Shown one piece after another: positions 23,174 through 36,856 of a stretch of DNA of 64,000 bases. Both the position numbers and the translations under genes were made by a program. Each line of letters starts with the position of its first letter. Within the stretch, counting starts at the first letter, position 1. The notes under the pieces were generated by a model, which was not told the DNA's origin, searched no databases, and saw only the letters and a program-made list of their open reading frames with translations. The stretch comes from Rhypophila decipiens (lineage: Eukaryota; Ascomycota; Sordariomycetes; Sordariales; Naviculisporaceae), in NCBI GenBank assembly GCA_033297075.1, contig MU858053.1, forward strand, positions 496,001-560,000, written 5' to 3'.

Positions 23174-23995
23174 TCACTTTATTCCTCGCGCACGGGGTTT
23201 CACAAGCCCACTAGGCCGTGAGGAACCTCGAGTCCCTCCGCGTCCTCCTCTTGCACTTGGTCCCCCTCTCGTGCTTGTTGGTGGCGCTGGCACGCGCGAT
23301 TGACGGCCAACGCTGGGGTTTCTTTTTGGTGTCTGCCTCGACATGCTCGTGGGATTTTCTACGAACGATGTGTCGGTTGTCCTGCAGAGGGAACAAAAAT
23401 CTCGGGTCAGTGGCAGAAACGCAAAGATTGGTTGCGAGGACTTTGCGTACATGAATGTGGTCTCGCCTTCCAACTCCGTTCTCTCGGGGGCTCTTGAGGT
23501 TTCTGGGAAGGCCAAGTAGTGTCAGCAACAGTCGCTTCAATATCCATCGGATCACTCACCACCGTGCTGTCGTTCATCCTGCTGCTTCATTCTCCTAAAC
23601 GATTCGGGGATAGGACCCTAAAGCATGCCATTAGTCCTAGAACTGCAAGAATGCTATTATAAACTGCGCCAGCCAGTCCATACCTCCGGAAAGTCGACAC
23701 AAAATGCATTCATGTTCAGGCCGTACATGAAGCTGGCAAAGCTCTCGCTGAACCGGGCCAGACTCTCGTGCATGATCTGGAAGTGCATCATATTGGCCTC
23801 GAGATCGGCCATGGCATCGGACAGCTCGGCGAAGGCTGGTTCGAACGCGTTAAGAGGGAACGGAGCATCGCCCGAAGTACTTTCTCGGGCGGATTCTCGA
23901 AAGGAGGATCGTGACGAGGGCCGTAATGGGGTCGTAGGTCGCGAGGTTCGTGACCGGGACGTTGATCTTGCTCTTTTCCCGTCTTCGCCGGCCAT
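23174..23995 (-). CDS. DAM1: DASH complex subunit Dam1
   Basis: Four exons on the minus strand: 23995-23684, 23617-23560, 23502-23451, 23381-23174; 209 aa. Dam1 is a subunit of the fungal DASH/Dam1 ring that couples kinetochores to microtubule ends and is a target of Aurora B. The conserved block lies at about residues 55-105: PAFAELSDAMADLEANMMHF, ESLARFSESFASFMYGLNMN and AFCVDFPEGPIPESFRRM, continuous only once the first intron is removed. The N-terminus is Arg/Ser-rich and the C-terminus is basic and disordered with Gly/Arg/Ser (GGPSARGGRGGTRGSSRP). Phases are 0, 1, 2. Introns: 23683-23618, 23559-23503, 23450-23382. The open frame continues upstream of the chosen ATG, but only MAGEDGKRARS and onward looks like the family. 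Confidence 0.92.
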
Positions 23996-25344
23996 GGTGT
24001 CCCCTGAGATATAGATTGCGATTCCTCGGGCTGGAGAATGAAACCACCGAGAAATATTTGTTTGCACTTGGCGTCTGCAAGAACAAGTAATCGTGCCTCG
24101 TTGATGGTAATAATTTATTACCCTACGGATAGTGGTCACCTCAATTGGACGCGCACAGCGCGTCGAGATCAACCCCGCAAGACATTAATTGACCCCACTG
24201 CCACCACTACGGCAAGCTTTCGGGGCTTGCCTCAACTTTGGGCGGGACGGGAAGCCCCGCCAGTGGAAGAGCCGTTACGCCTCACAGTCTGGGACTTCTG
24301 AAGTCCTTAGAAGACAATATACGTCATGCTCACTATCAACACAATCATGCACGCACCCGCACCGTGGCAATCGCAGCTCAATTTATTCAATTGAATATCC
24401 CGTGGTTAGTTACAATAAAAGGTTCTCAGATTATCATTCTAAACCTCATATCAAAATCCCTAAAGCTCCCTTAGGTACTGGGGAAAAAAGAACATCTACC
24501 TGTTTACATCAATGGCATGGAACAGATATGAATGTTTCTTTAAAGCCACACCTGCTCTCCCTATTTGTGTTTCGTTGTACGGGGAAACAGTCATCGTATG
24601 CCTATTTTCCCATGGAAGTCCGACCTCTAATTTGCCAACGTTTGTGCCCAGGCTAGAGTCTTGTCTCTGGGATCGTGAAACCTCCATGTCATTTCTTGTG
24701 CTTGTTCCATGATTCGTACCGGGATCAAGCCGACGGAACCGCCGGAAGGACAACTGTATTTACAGTAGATACAGTATCCGTACAGTACGAGAGCAGCGCA
24801 CCAGGGTCTCCATTACCAAAAGGCGAGCACCTTTAATTCAAGGAACATTCAAGGACGGTGATTCGAACTCCCATCTAGAACAAGATTTGTCTTATCCACC
24901 TTTCCGGTAAGGTGGTTCCTGGCGGTAGGTCTGCATGTCTAGTGTGGTGTCCCCACCAGCTGTATTCCAGGGCGGGGGAGAAATCGAGAACCGGAGTTTT
25001 GAAGCATCCCGCATTTCGGTTCAGACTCCATTCCTCAAGCAACAGGACCTTCCGCCGTTTCCTTCTTTCCCCTATTCCTACCGGTTCGGCCTGTTCGGAC
25101 GAGATTTTCGACAATAGCCCAACGAGGTTCCTGGTCTGCTTTGGGTAAGTCTTGCTTTTTATACTACGTCCTGCCGACTCTCCTGTACTCATCATGCTGA
25201 CCGACACGGCCGCGCCAGAGACTGTTATTGGGTCAAAACTCGGATGACGACTGTACGGCTGTGCTTCAGACCGAACCAAACCGTTGCTCTTATATGCGCC
25301 CGTGCCGCCGAGTATTTTAAACCCCGGCTCGTGTAGATACACCG
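23996..25344. promoter_or_regulatory. Divergent intergenic region DAM1/CSR1-like
   Basis: About 1.35 kb head-to-head. I see no gene. Words centred on GTAC and TCCGTA cluster at 24755-24790. The minus strand at about 24845-24905 carries GAGTTCGAATC, a weak T-loop resemblance whose stems do not pair. Both promoters should lie here. Confidence 0.4.
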
Positions 25345-27411
<2,067 letters not shown>

Positions 27412-27797
27412 ATAAGGCACGGATACCTCGATCTGTGTTAATGGTTAAGAGGACATAATTACGAACATTTTGGCTGCATTTCTGGAAGACCGGGCAATTC
27501 AATGTTAAAAGGCAATATAGTATAGTTATATCGTTGGGTTATTTTGGGTATGCTTTATGCTTTTGCTGGCCCACCAGCCATCCTCAAAAGCAAGTCATAA
27601 GCCTCTTCATAATGCATGTAAATATCAACAGAATGGTTAGGTGGACGTGTTCATATCAATCCTACGCACCAGAAGCGCATATTTTGTTTGCATCTTATCA
27701 GGAGCTCTTTCGTCATTCCTATCGTATAGATGTACCTAGGTCGGGCCAAGAATACAGGAAAGATATGCCCGCGCTTCAATGCTTCGAATCTTGACGA
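27412..27797. other. Convergent intergenic region CSR1-like/HINT
   Basis: A 386-nt tail-to-tail region, AT-rich, expected to be 3' UTR of both genes. Nothing else seen. Confidence 0.45.
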
Positions 27798-28643
27798 TTA
27801 CATCTTGGACTTGATCTCCTCCGCCAGAGCCTTGAGTTTGTCCATGTCCGTCTTTTGCTGAGGCCAGCGAATGCCCATCCCTTCCTCCTCGTTTGGTTTC
27901 GGGATCTGTTGGTGGTGGAATTGTTAATTCTCTGCCAAAAGGTCTCTGCATTGGTAGAAAGAGGGTGGGAAGTATGTGAATGTCCTCCCACGGTATCATG
28001 CGATCGTCAACTTACCATGTGGACGTGAACCTGAAAAAGGTCAGGGGCATTAGTACTACTGAGCTGTGGGCGAGAGACATGGTAATGATGGAACTTACAT
28101 GGTCGACTTCTTGGTGGGCAATACGGCCGTTGTTCTGGAGTATGTTGAAGTCTTTTGCTCCACTGGCTATGGCAAGCTTCTTGGCAATGGGCTGTCATGA
28201 GAAATGGTCATGGCATTAGCTCCGGGACGGAAATCCAGAAAGGTGAGGAAGAAAGGGTTGAGAAGTGATATGCCTTACCAGAAGCTCCGAGAGGTGGTCG
28301 TCGGGGATATCAGTCAGCTTCTCGCCGTGGATCTTGGGGATGACGAGCTATGAGAGACGGTGATGAGTGTCAATCACAGTAACGAGATGAGGTTGAGAGC
28401 TGCCATCAGACATCCAACATACAGCATGACCACGGCTAAGGGGATTGATATCGAGGAAGGCGAGGGCCTTGTCGCTCTCGAACAGCTTGAAGCACGGGAT
28501 CTCTCCTAATGTTGTTGACGGAGCTTCATGTCAGCGGTTGTCCCTTCTTGGGAGATGGGGAGCACAAGAGCAGGAGAGGGGGAGGATCGGCAAGGTCTCT
28601 CAAACTTACCCTTGACGATTTTGCAGAAAATACAGGCAGCCAT
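27798..28643 (-). CDS. HNT1: HIT-family nucleoside phosphoramidase (HINT), six exons
   Basis: Six short exons on the minus strand: 28643-28610, 28505-28423, 28347-28279, 28191-28099, 28030-28016, 27905-27798; 133 aa. HINT enzymes hydrolyse AMP-NH2-type nucleotides such as AMP-lysine. The protein starts MAACIFCKIVKGEIPCFKLF, continues AFLDINPLSRGHALVIPK and HGEKLTDIPDDHLSEL, then NNGRIAHQEVDHVHVHMIPK, and ends AEEIKSKM. The histidine triad is His93-Val-His95-Val-His97. The first His is the last codon of exon 4; the other two lie in a 15-nt exon (VHVHM) bounded by good splice sites (TTTTTCAG acceptor, GTAAGT-type donor). All phases agree (1,0,0,0,0). No single open frame covers the gene, so it is easily missed. 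It is divergent from MOG1. Confidence 0.9.
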
Positions 28644-29401
28644 TTTGTTCGCCATTGACTTTGTGTCACTCGGAAGGAATTTGGATGAGGATCTTATTGA
28701 TGATGGTCCTGATGATGGCTCGCCTTATGAGCTTGGAGCTTCGGATGAGCTTCGGGGAGCGGCATCTAAGCGGGGTAGTTGCCGTATCCGTCTCCGTATT
28801 GACGTACCGGTACTCCGGCTTTGAGCTCTTACGATATCCCGTATTCATGATATTCGAGAAACATCATAACCAAACATTAGCCACTGCAACCGTATATGCG
28901 CCGGGCGTGAGAACTTTACTATGAGGTCTTTGGCAGGTCTTCAGGATGTTTCAGGCACAGCTTCCTCCACGCCGGCCAACCAGACCATAGTGAGGTAACC
29001 AACCTACCATAGAAGTTGCTTCTGAACAGGTTCCATCATCTTCCTGATTCCCTGGCTCCCTTTTATCTTTTACAATCCCTTGAATATACAGATAGTACCA
29101 GCCACGTGCAAAAGGCGTTGTGTGCCAAACGTTGATGCTGACCCAACCCGCCTGCTGCAGTATAAGTGCTCCGCCCCACTACCCCGCGCCCACTGCCCGC
29201 GACATCATTGTCGCAAACCTATCCGTTATACCATACCTTGCCAGCCTGCTCGCAAACCATCTTGGAAACTTTAACATCTACCTGTCTCTAATCTGCTGGA
29301 TACCCCGACTTCTTACTCAAGCGGCCTCAATACAACAGTCCTAGCTCCTTCGTCAACCAGGGAAACAAAGCGCTACATACGAAATCAACAAAAGCGCAAC
29401 A
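28644..29401. promoter_or_regulatory. Divergent intergenic region HNT1/MOG1
   Basis: A 758-nt head-to-head region. It is pyrimidine-rich toward MOG1 (about 29160-29340), consistent with a fungal 5' leader. No other gene seen. Confidence 0.4.
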
Positions 29402-30078
29402 ATGCCAGCCTACAAAAGCATCCCTCTATTTGGCGGGGCTCTGGTCTGCGATCTGCCCGAGAAGTTCGCCGACGTCAGCACGCTTCGCCAGGTACCCGAC
29501 AACCAAGAAGTGTACATTGACAAAGATGGGTTCACAAGCATCATCTTCGACATCACAGAGCGGGTAGGACCATCGGGCGGTGGTCTCGAAGAAGACGGTC
29601 AGGCCTTGACAACCCATCTCGAAGAGCTGGTTGGCGACGATGTCAACACGGTCAAAGTGTGGAATACCACCGAGACGCAGTTTTCAAAACTCGAGTATGT
29701 TGGTTATTATTATCACTTTATCCTTCTCTCTCTCTTGAAAGGCTTTAAAAGGGCTAACCTCTTTTTCTTCTTCGGAAACAAAATAGCGACGACATCCCAG
29801 CCTACACACTAATCGCAACCCAGACACCCAAGGTCCAAGAACGCGCCTCGGCTCCCGACTTTACCGCTCTGATACTCACGCTTGTGCGCCTCGAGAAGGA
29901 GTCGACTGATATCCTGATTACCATCAACGTCCCCCACATCAAGGGCGAGTACGACGAGGACGAAATCGACCTGGCCTTGGGAAAGCAGGGCGAGCTGATT
30001 GGGGATGCTGTCGAGTACGCGGCCAAGATATGGTCGACGTTTGCTATCAAGGACTGGGGCCTATTTAAAACGATTTGA
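29402..30078 (+). CDS. MOG1: Ran-interacting protein Mog1
   Basis: Two exons, 29402-29694 and 29787-30078; 194 aa, usual for Mog1. Mog1 binds Ran/Gsp1 GTPase and promotes nucleotide release, supporting nucleocytoplasmic transport. Family features are the start YKSIPLFGGALVCDLPEKFA, DVSTLRQVPDNQEVYID, FDITERV and, after the intron, DDDIPAYTLIATQTP and then RLEKESTDILITINVPHI near the C-terminus. The intron is 29695-29786, phase 2. The start is the first ATG and gives the expected N-terminus. Confidence 0.92.
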
Positions 30079-30623
30079 GGCAGTTTGGGGTGAGGATTGG
30101 AAGTTGAAGAAACCCTTGCGTCTGTGAGGGGTATTACAGCTTGATATGCTGGGGTTTTGCGTAATGGGTTGGGATCTTTTAAACATGGAACTTGGCCGCA
30201 AGCGGTCCGAGCAACGTTGAACGATGATACGATACTTGATCCTTGTATTTTCTTGGACAGGCGTTGGGCTGGTGGTGTCAGCATGTTTGTTTGGGAGGGG
30301 ATATGCTTGATGTTTATGGCAAGATGAGGACAACGGGTCCTGGACGAGCACGGCGTGACTATCTCTTTTCATATCCTATATCACATGGCATATGAGCATG
30401 GATATTCCTATGGTCTTTCTTGAATTTTGAAACCAATCACAATGGTTCCCTTTTATGGGTGCAGAGTATACTATTTCACTACAAGTATCCACAAGATACC
30501 AGTTGGGTAATTATCTGGGGTGATAATCTATCTGCAAATGATGATGGGTATCAATACCGTAGTACACGACCCAAAAACAAACCAGCTTCACCGTGAGTGA
30601 GCCTGTGTCGTCTCGATATCTCC
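30079..30623. other. Convergent intergenic region MOG1/GCNA-like
   Basis: A 545-nt tail-to-tail region expected to hold both 3' UTRs. Nothing else seen. Confidence 0.45.
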
Positions 30624-32750
30624 CTACTTTTCAATCTTTAAACCCCCAAGCGTCTTGGCCGTCTCTTCCGCCCCAGAAGAAGAAGAACTGGGTGTCTCTG
30701 ACCGCCGAGAAGATGCTCCTCCTCCTCGCGCCCCCTTTTCCCCTGCCCACCGACTAGCCACAAGCTTCATGATATCCTTCTGCGGACTCTTTGGGTTCTC
30801 CTCCTTCAAAGCCTTCATCTGCTCCTTCATAAACATCTGGTACTCGCTCATCACCGGCTGCTTCTTCTTATCCCCGTTACTAACCCCGCCCCCCCGAGGC
30901 ACCGGTTTAGTCTGCCTCAACTCGCCCTTGCACCCCCCGCAGCGGTGCCGGTCCGGGTTGATGCTCTTGGAGTGCCTCTTGTACTCCATGCCGCAGTCGC
31001 CACATTCCCACCTGTACCGAAAGTCAATGTCGTACGAGTGCTTGGTCGTGACCTCGATGCCCCGGCTGCTCCCAAAGGCGGCCGAGCACTTTGCCGCCCA
31101 GGCTTTGAATTCCTTGCCGTGGGGGTTAGTAGTCACGCCGCTGATCATAAAGTTGGCCAGATGGCAAAACTCGTGGGCCAGGACGTTGAGCAGCCGGTGC
31201 TCGTCGTCGATGACCTTTTCGGCTAGCTCGATTGAGGCGTGGTGCTTGTGTTTGACTACGACGACGGCGCTACTGCTGCTATCATTACTCGTGAGGTCAA
31301 CCACCGGGGTTGTCGTCCGTATCGTCTCCCGCTTCCAGTTGGCCCTTCCGGCCGTCGTGTTGAGCTTGTTTGTCCAGTTCAGCTTGATGCCGCCCGTGGG
31401 CGCAGCCAGTTCCGAGAGCTTCCCGTTTGTAATGACCGTGTCCAGCTCTTCGAGGAACCTTTGGGCCAGGGCGTGCTTTTCCTTCTCGAATGCTTTCTTT
31501 GCCTCTCGAGCAGAGATGGGCTTGGAGGCTGCTGCTGCATCATTGTTCTTCTTCTTCTTGGTCGGGCTGGTGATGGTGGTGGTGGTGTTTTTCTTCTTGG
31601 GAGAGCTCTCCTTGGCCGTCTTTATGGCGTCTGTGAAGAGCTGCTTCCGGGGTGAATGTTGGTCATTCCAGTCGTCGACGAAATCCTGGCTCCAGAACAT
31701 GTCTGAGCTGGCAGCATGTGGTGTCGGGGGTATACGAGGGAGCTTCTTGGGCGAGACGAGGCCGGCCGGTTTTGCTTTGACAGGCGGCGGTGATGCTGGC
31801 GGCGTGGTAGCGATGGCTTTCGTATCTCGGTCCTTGGGACGAGGCACAATGGTTTCTGTGTTGAGTATTGGGATATCATCACTTTGGGAGGATCAGAGTT
31901 AGCATTTCTTGTGTCTCTGCTGGCAGATTCTCGGACCAACGGAGACATACAGGTGCAGTCGAGAAAAGGTATCCCTCAGTTCCTTTCCCGCAGATTCTCC
32001 CGATTTCCGCGTTTGATCTCTTGTACCAGTTGTTGATTTTGTCTGCGCCGACCGTTTCGGATCTGCCGGTGGTGCCGAACTGTCCTTCAGTCCGCCCTTC
32101 TTGCATGTCCCTTCCCTATTACTCCAGTCTTTCTCGGTTTGCGTCTGCGACTTCTTCGGCCGCTGCGTACGTGCAAAGAATTCGGTGAGGGAATCATCGG
32201 AATCATCGTCGTCCTCGAAGGTGGACACATTGGATTCGGCAGACTGAAATACATCATCGCTGTCATCTTCTTCCTCAATCTGGTCGTGACTCTCAGGTAT
32301 TATCGAGACTTCTTCGATTATTGTCACCTCCTCTTCCTCCGCGAAATCCTCCTGCGTCAACTCGGTTTGAGTGGTGGAAAGCGGCACTTTGGTTGCCTTT
32401 CTGGTGCTCTTTGTCCGCAATTCCACCCTTGGTACTTTGTTATTCCGTGGTTTACTGTCCTTGTCGCTGGGGCTCTCGGGAGTCCAGGCTCTTAGAAGCG
32501 CGTTGTTGTTGGCAATGGGTGCCAACTTGCGTCGACGGACTGCCGCAGGTGCCTTGGGTACCTTGTTTGCATTTTGACTGAACTGACTGAATTCCCCATC
32601 CCCCCGAACTGCCCTAGGCTGATCAGTTACTCGTGATACAATCTTGTTTTTTGCGAGGAATGTGATGTCCGGAAACTCGTCGTCACTCTCGTCGTCGGAG
32701 TTGTCCCAGAGTGGCCTCGTCGGCCTTGACGTTCGAGGTGGTTGTGGCAT
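30624..32750 (-). CDS. GCNA-like SprT-family protease (acidic N-terminus, SprT, zinc ribbon, HMG-box-like tail)
   Basis: Two exons on the minus strand, 32750-31951 and 31881-30624; 685 aa. Architecture: an acidic, disordered N-terminus (residues 1-270); a SprT-like metalloprotease domain with HEFCHLANFMI (about H503, E504, H507); a zinc-ribbon-like CGDCGMEY and CGGCKGEL pair; and a basic HMG-box-like tail (EYQMFMKEQMKALKEENPKS, then VASRWAGEKG). This order is that of GCNA proteins, relatives of Spartan and Wss1 that act on DNA-protein crosslinks; the role here is inferred. Two adjacent SUMO-interaction-like motifs lie in the acidic part (VTIIEE at about 142 and VSII at about 148). The phase-2 intron 31950-31882 joins the two open frames at RLHLDDIPILN; without it the N-terminal part ends soon after. 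Confidence 0.88.
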
Positions 32751-35700
32751 GCTTGTTGTGTGGTAATCGCGCTAGCTGGGCTTCAACACGCCGTGGCAGT
32801 GGCTTGAATTTGGATTTACTGTGAATTTTACCAACGAGGCGGATAACCGTTGGAGGTTGCTAAAAAGGACGTTGAACGTTGCTCCAAAACATACCCGGTG
32901 CTGTGCCGGTTGTCAGGGGCGACCAGGCAGTGTGTAACGCACCCCACCAACATCCTCCTCAAGGCAGCTGAGGCTCAACGGGAAACATTTCAGAGCATGA
33001 CGGGCTTTGGCCAAACCCGATATCATGCGGGTTTAACTAGATACCGATGATACGTTGTTGTATTTTTTCTTGTTCTGTGGTGCCATTTTACAAGCAGATT
33101 GGACCGTAAACCGTAAGAAGTTCTTACCTGCCCCAATAATAAGCAGCACTGGACCGCTCCTTTTTGAAGGAGAGAATAAGGACGGTATCAAGACTCAAGC
33201 GCCCTTTCCATGTCCCGATGGCATAATAAAATTGTTTTCGATCATCCCCCTTTATAAAGGCTTCATCACACCACCACAAACGCCCCAAGCTGCGTGTCCG
33301 TTGATTACCATACGAGGGAACAGGATCGACCTATCATCATGAGGAAATATCTGCGTATTTTGTTCGTCTCTATTACGGAGTACCAATCGATCTCTATCTC
33401 CCATAATCTACCAGACACCAGCCTAATGTATGTAGCCATGATTCGTGGTCTCTTGTCCGACCACGATAACATACGAGACATGCATATTTCACTTGTACAG
33501 AACTTGCAAGACTTCGATTTGAAGGCGTTACAAGCGGGAGACAGTGCTGTCCCGAAAAGGAGGTTATTTGGCGGCAGCAGCAGCAGCAGCAGCGATCTCG
33601 GTTTTTATTGATTTCTGTCTCTCGACTCCATCTCGGGATCCAAAATGTGGATGAGAATAATCTGAAGCCGGGACGCTTGTCTCAGAAATTGTCAGCGCAT
33701 CTTTCCAGCAAAAAACTTTGCACACGCTGACACCTTGCTTTGCTGTTTCCCATGCGGCCCAAATTCTACGCGAACCGCCTGTGCTTCGTTGTGCAAGATA
33801 TGTATCCCGTTTAAGGGGTATTTTACCAAGTTACCCCTACGTATTCAATTCGACGATGAGCTCTGTGGATCACCGGCAGTGCATTTTGCACCGCGAGAAA
33901 TCTGGTCCAAGGAAGATCATTCACCGACGTTTTGGTTCCTTTCGGGACTGCACTAGCGCCGAGACCGACCTGGGTCGTCCGTCGGGCATGGCTGCTTCGG
34001 AACGCGATCTGTGTATCTTGTCCAGTCTGAGGAATGGAAGCCGCACTGCATACCTAGCGCTGCCTTTTGTGCACTTTGTCTCGTCTGTCTCTGATTGATG
34101 AACTCTTCTTCTTGTACGCCTAGACAACGACAATCACCAGTTTTGCCGCCTGGCTGGTTTGGATTTTTGGATCCAAAATCAGGTTGAAAATAGATTGCAA
34201 CATTCGTCATCAATCAATTTCAAGGGGGTGGACTCGGAGGTCGTTCCCGATCTTCATGTGGGGGGATGGTGAAAGGAGATTGCAACCAAAAACTCGCCAA
34301 AAAGGTGAGAAGGAGTGTCTCTGTTCCTTGCAGCACGGAACATTTCGACCAAGGCAGGAAAGAGGCGCCCAGAAAAAATAATTGTTAGCGGACACAGTGT
34401 CACAGTGCACGCTTTTTTTCATGCGCTAGAAATAGATTGTCGCCAAGACTTCTTCCTGTGGTCCAGAAGGGGATAAGGTGGGTTGATAGTGGATTGGAAA
34501 AGGGGCAAGCCAGCTGGACACTGTGTTCGGGACGCTCGGTTTTGTTTCAGGGGCTGGAGACTGGAGTTGAGGACTCTTTTCTTACCAATCCCAACGTAGA
34601 GTCTTGATCGAAGATGCCCTGCGTGGTGATAAAACGAGTACGGATATGGGAATATTCTTTTCCTTCGTGTGAGCCTGGACATAATGGTTTCCGAGTCCCG
34701 ACAATTGGTCGCATCTCTCTTTACTGGGCAGTGAGTCCGAGGCTCGTGTTGAGTTGTCTTTGAGCAGTCGCTCGTGTTAGTAATTGACTAGTAAGGCGAC
34801 CAGAATCTAGTGTTCCTGCATCCAAAGCAAAGGAAGGCAGAGCCTGAAGACAGAAGAGGCACCGTCACCTTCCGCCGGGGTCTGTTGGTTACATCTCGAA
34901 TGTGCCCGGCTTGCGTGCCAGTTATCTGCCAAACAAGTCTTCCCTTGTTCTCTCCCAGCGCCGGCTCGCTCCTGCACTACACGTGTTTTATAGCTAGCCT
35001 TGCCATACTAAACCAATCCTTATCTACACTATACCTGCGATTCCTTGTTGGTTGGTGATGGGCAAGAATTATGCATTTCCTTGTTTTTCACCTCGACTTG
35101 CAGGCCGTCGTCATTCTGCCCTAGTGCGCTGCCAGTCTCCAGAACCAAGCTTTATGACGGCAATTTTCCAGCCGTGTACTTTCTGGTACTTGGTCGAAAC
35201 CAAGATTGCGTCGCACTGAGGGGCGATGGGGACAAACGGGCACTACGGGGTGGCTGAGTCTTGGGAGATCCTTGCCATGGAAATTTGGCTCACCAACATC
35301 TCGTGTCGATTGGGTGGCCAAATGTCAGAAGATGCAGGCGAATCTGGCCAATCAGACTGTGTTCATGTCGAGCACCTGAAAATCCCACCAAGTCCAGCTG
35401 GGCATCGGGGTGGTTGACGGTTGCATGTCCCTGCAAGTATCTTTTGGCCCTCCACTTGTATCCGGCCAATCTCGTTCTTCCAGGCCTCCTTCCTTTTGCT
35501 GTGGGCCATTTCCTGCTGAAGCGACAGCTGCCAAGGTCATGACTCCTCAGAGAGACCTGTCCAACATCTGATTGGGAGCTGCTGGTTGAGGCCTCAGCAG
35601 GACGGCTCAGCTGTTGATTCTTTTCGAATGGCAGGTTTGTCCTTTGCGGGTAGTGTAATGTAGTATGTTTGGAGGAAGGAGCTCAGGTTAAGTAAATTGT

Positions 35701-36856
35701 TTAGGGAATACGATTAGGAGTATAATGTATCTGGGAAGGTCATCGTGGTCATCTTCATCCTTTGAAATAAAAAACGTCGTGTTGAATTGATACCAACCGG
35801 AAAGTAGTGTAAAACAGTGCGGGGATGATATTTACACGGTCCCTCTTAGTGCCTGTCGAGTGTCCACACCACCCACCCGCCGAACCCGCCCCTTCCCATT
35901 TGGAAAGCCCCTGGCCAACGCTTTCACCCCTGGCTAACAGTCCCGGGAAGTTGACTGGGATCCTGTCTCCTTCCGTGACGACGAAACACATTCATCCTTG
36001 GATGTTCTCCTTTTCTCTTTCCTTGCCCACCTCTCTCACCACGGCTTCACTCAGCCTTCCAAAATTTTCCCCCCTTTCTGCCCTTTTCTTTCCCTCCACG
36101 CTCGCTCAATTCATCTCAACTTTGACCCCTCGTTTAGGTTTTCGACCGTGATCTTTCGGCCGTGCAGTGGGTGTGCGTGCAAAAGCACAATCCGACGCGA
36201 GGCATAATCCACGGCAGCAGTCAAACAACAAACAACAACAACGCTCTGACTGCCGGCAACCGTTTCTTGAGAGATTCGTCAACTCACGCAGCCACCCCAA
36301 ACCTCCCGAAATTCAACACAGTCGTTCAGTATTCTAGAAGGAGAATTGGGTTACAGCCGGATATTTCATCCCTGTTGCGGCATTCGAGCTTTTTGTTTAG
36401 AAAGAAAAAACCTAGCGTTGGCGGCTTCTTGCTACTGAGGCCCGCACACGCCATTCTTCCCGAGTCAGCATCTTCCATACTGCGCCCCTCACCGCGTCGC
36501 CAATCGCTCTCATCCTCCTTGGTCAGTCTGTTTCGTGCATCAAAACAACAAGCAGTCTGGAAAGCAACACAGCTCTCCGTCAAACCACCATTTGTTCGTC
36601 GGTCTGAGAGCCGCGGTTTGTCGATTTCCCGCTTTCCAATTGGGACTTGGTCACCTTGAGTTTATCTACAGTCCGGCCAGCTCCATGAGTCTGATTTGGT
36701 GAGCCAAACACCCCTAACGACTCGCACACTCGACGCGTTTCGGTCGGTCAGTCCGCAAGCGCGTTGACGCCGCCGGCCAGAGAGCTGTGAAAAGTCTACG
36801 GCTTTGTTGTAACTTTCTCGCTGACTGGTTTCCTCTCTTCAGAATATTCGCCCAGC
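32751..36856. promoter_or_regulatory. Long divergent intergenic region GCNA-like/FKS1
   Basis: About 4.1 kb without a supported protein gene. A (CAG)6 tract lies at 33575-33592. The FKS1-proximal kilobase has C/T-rich tracts (about 35998-36115) followed by AC-rich sequence, as is common for fungal promoters with long leaders. A short upstream open frame, MSLIW-stop, lies at 36685-36702. Small open frames elsewhere show no domain. The size fits a large regulated promoter for FKS1 but could also hide a non-coding RNA. Confidence 0.4.

Noticed and set aside
24845..24905. Possible tRNA on the minus strand with GAGTTCGAATC
   Set aside because: T-stem and anticodon stem do not pair and no A-box lies at the right distance.
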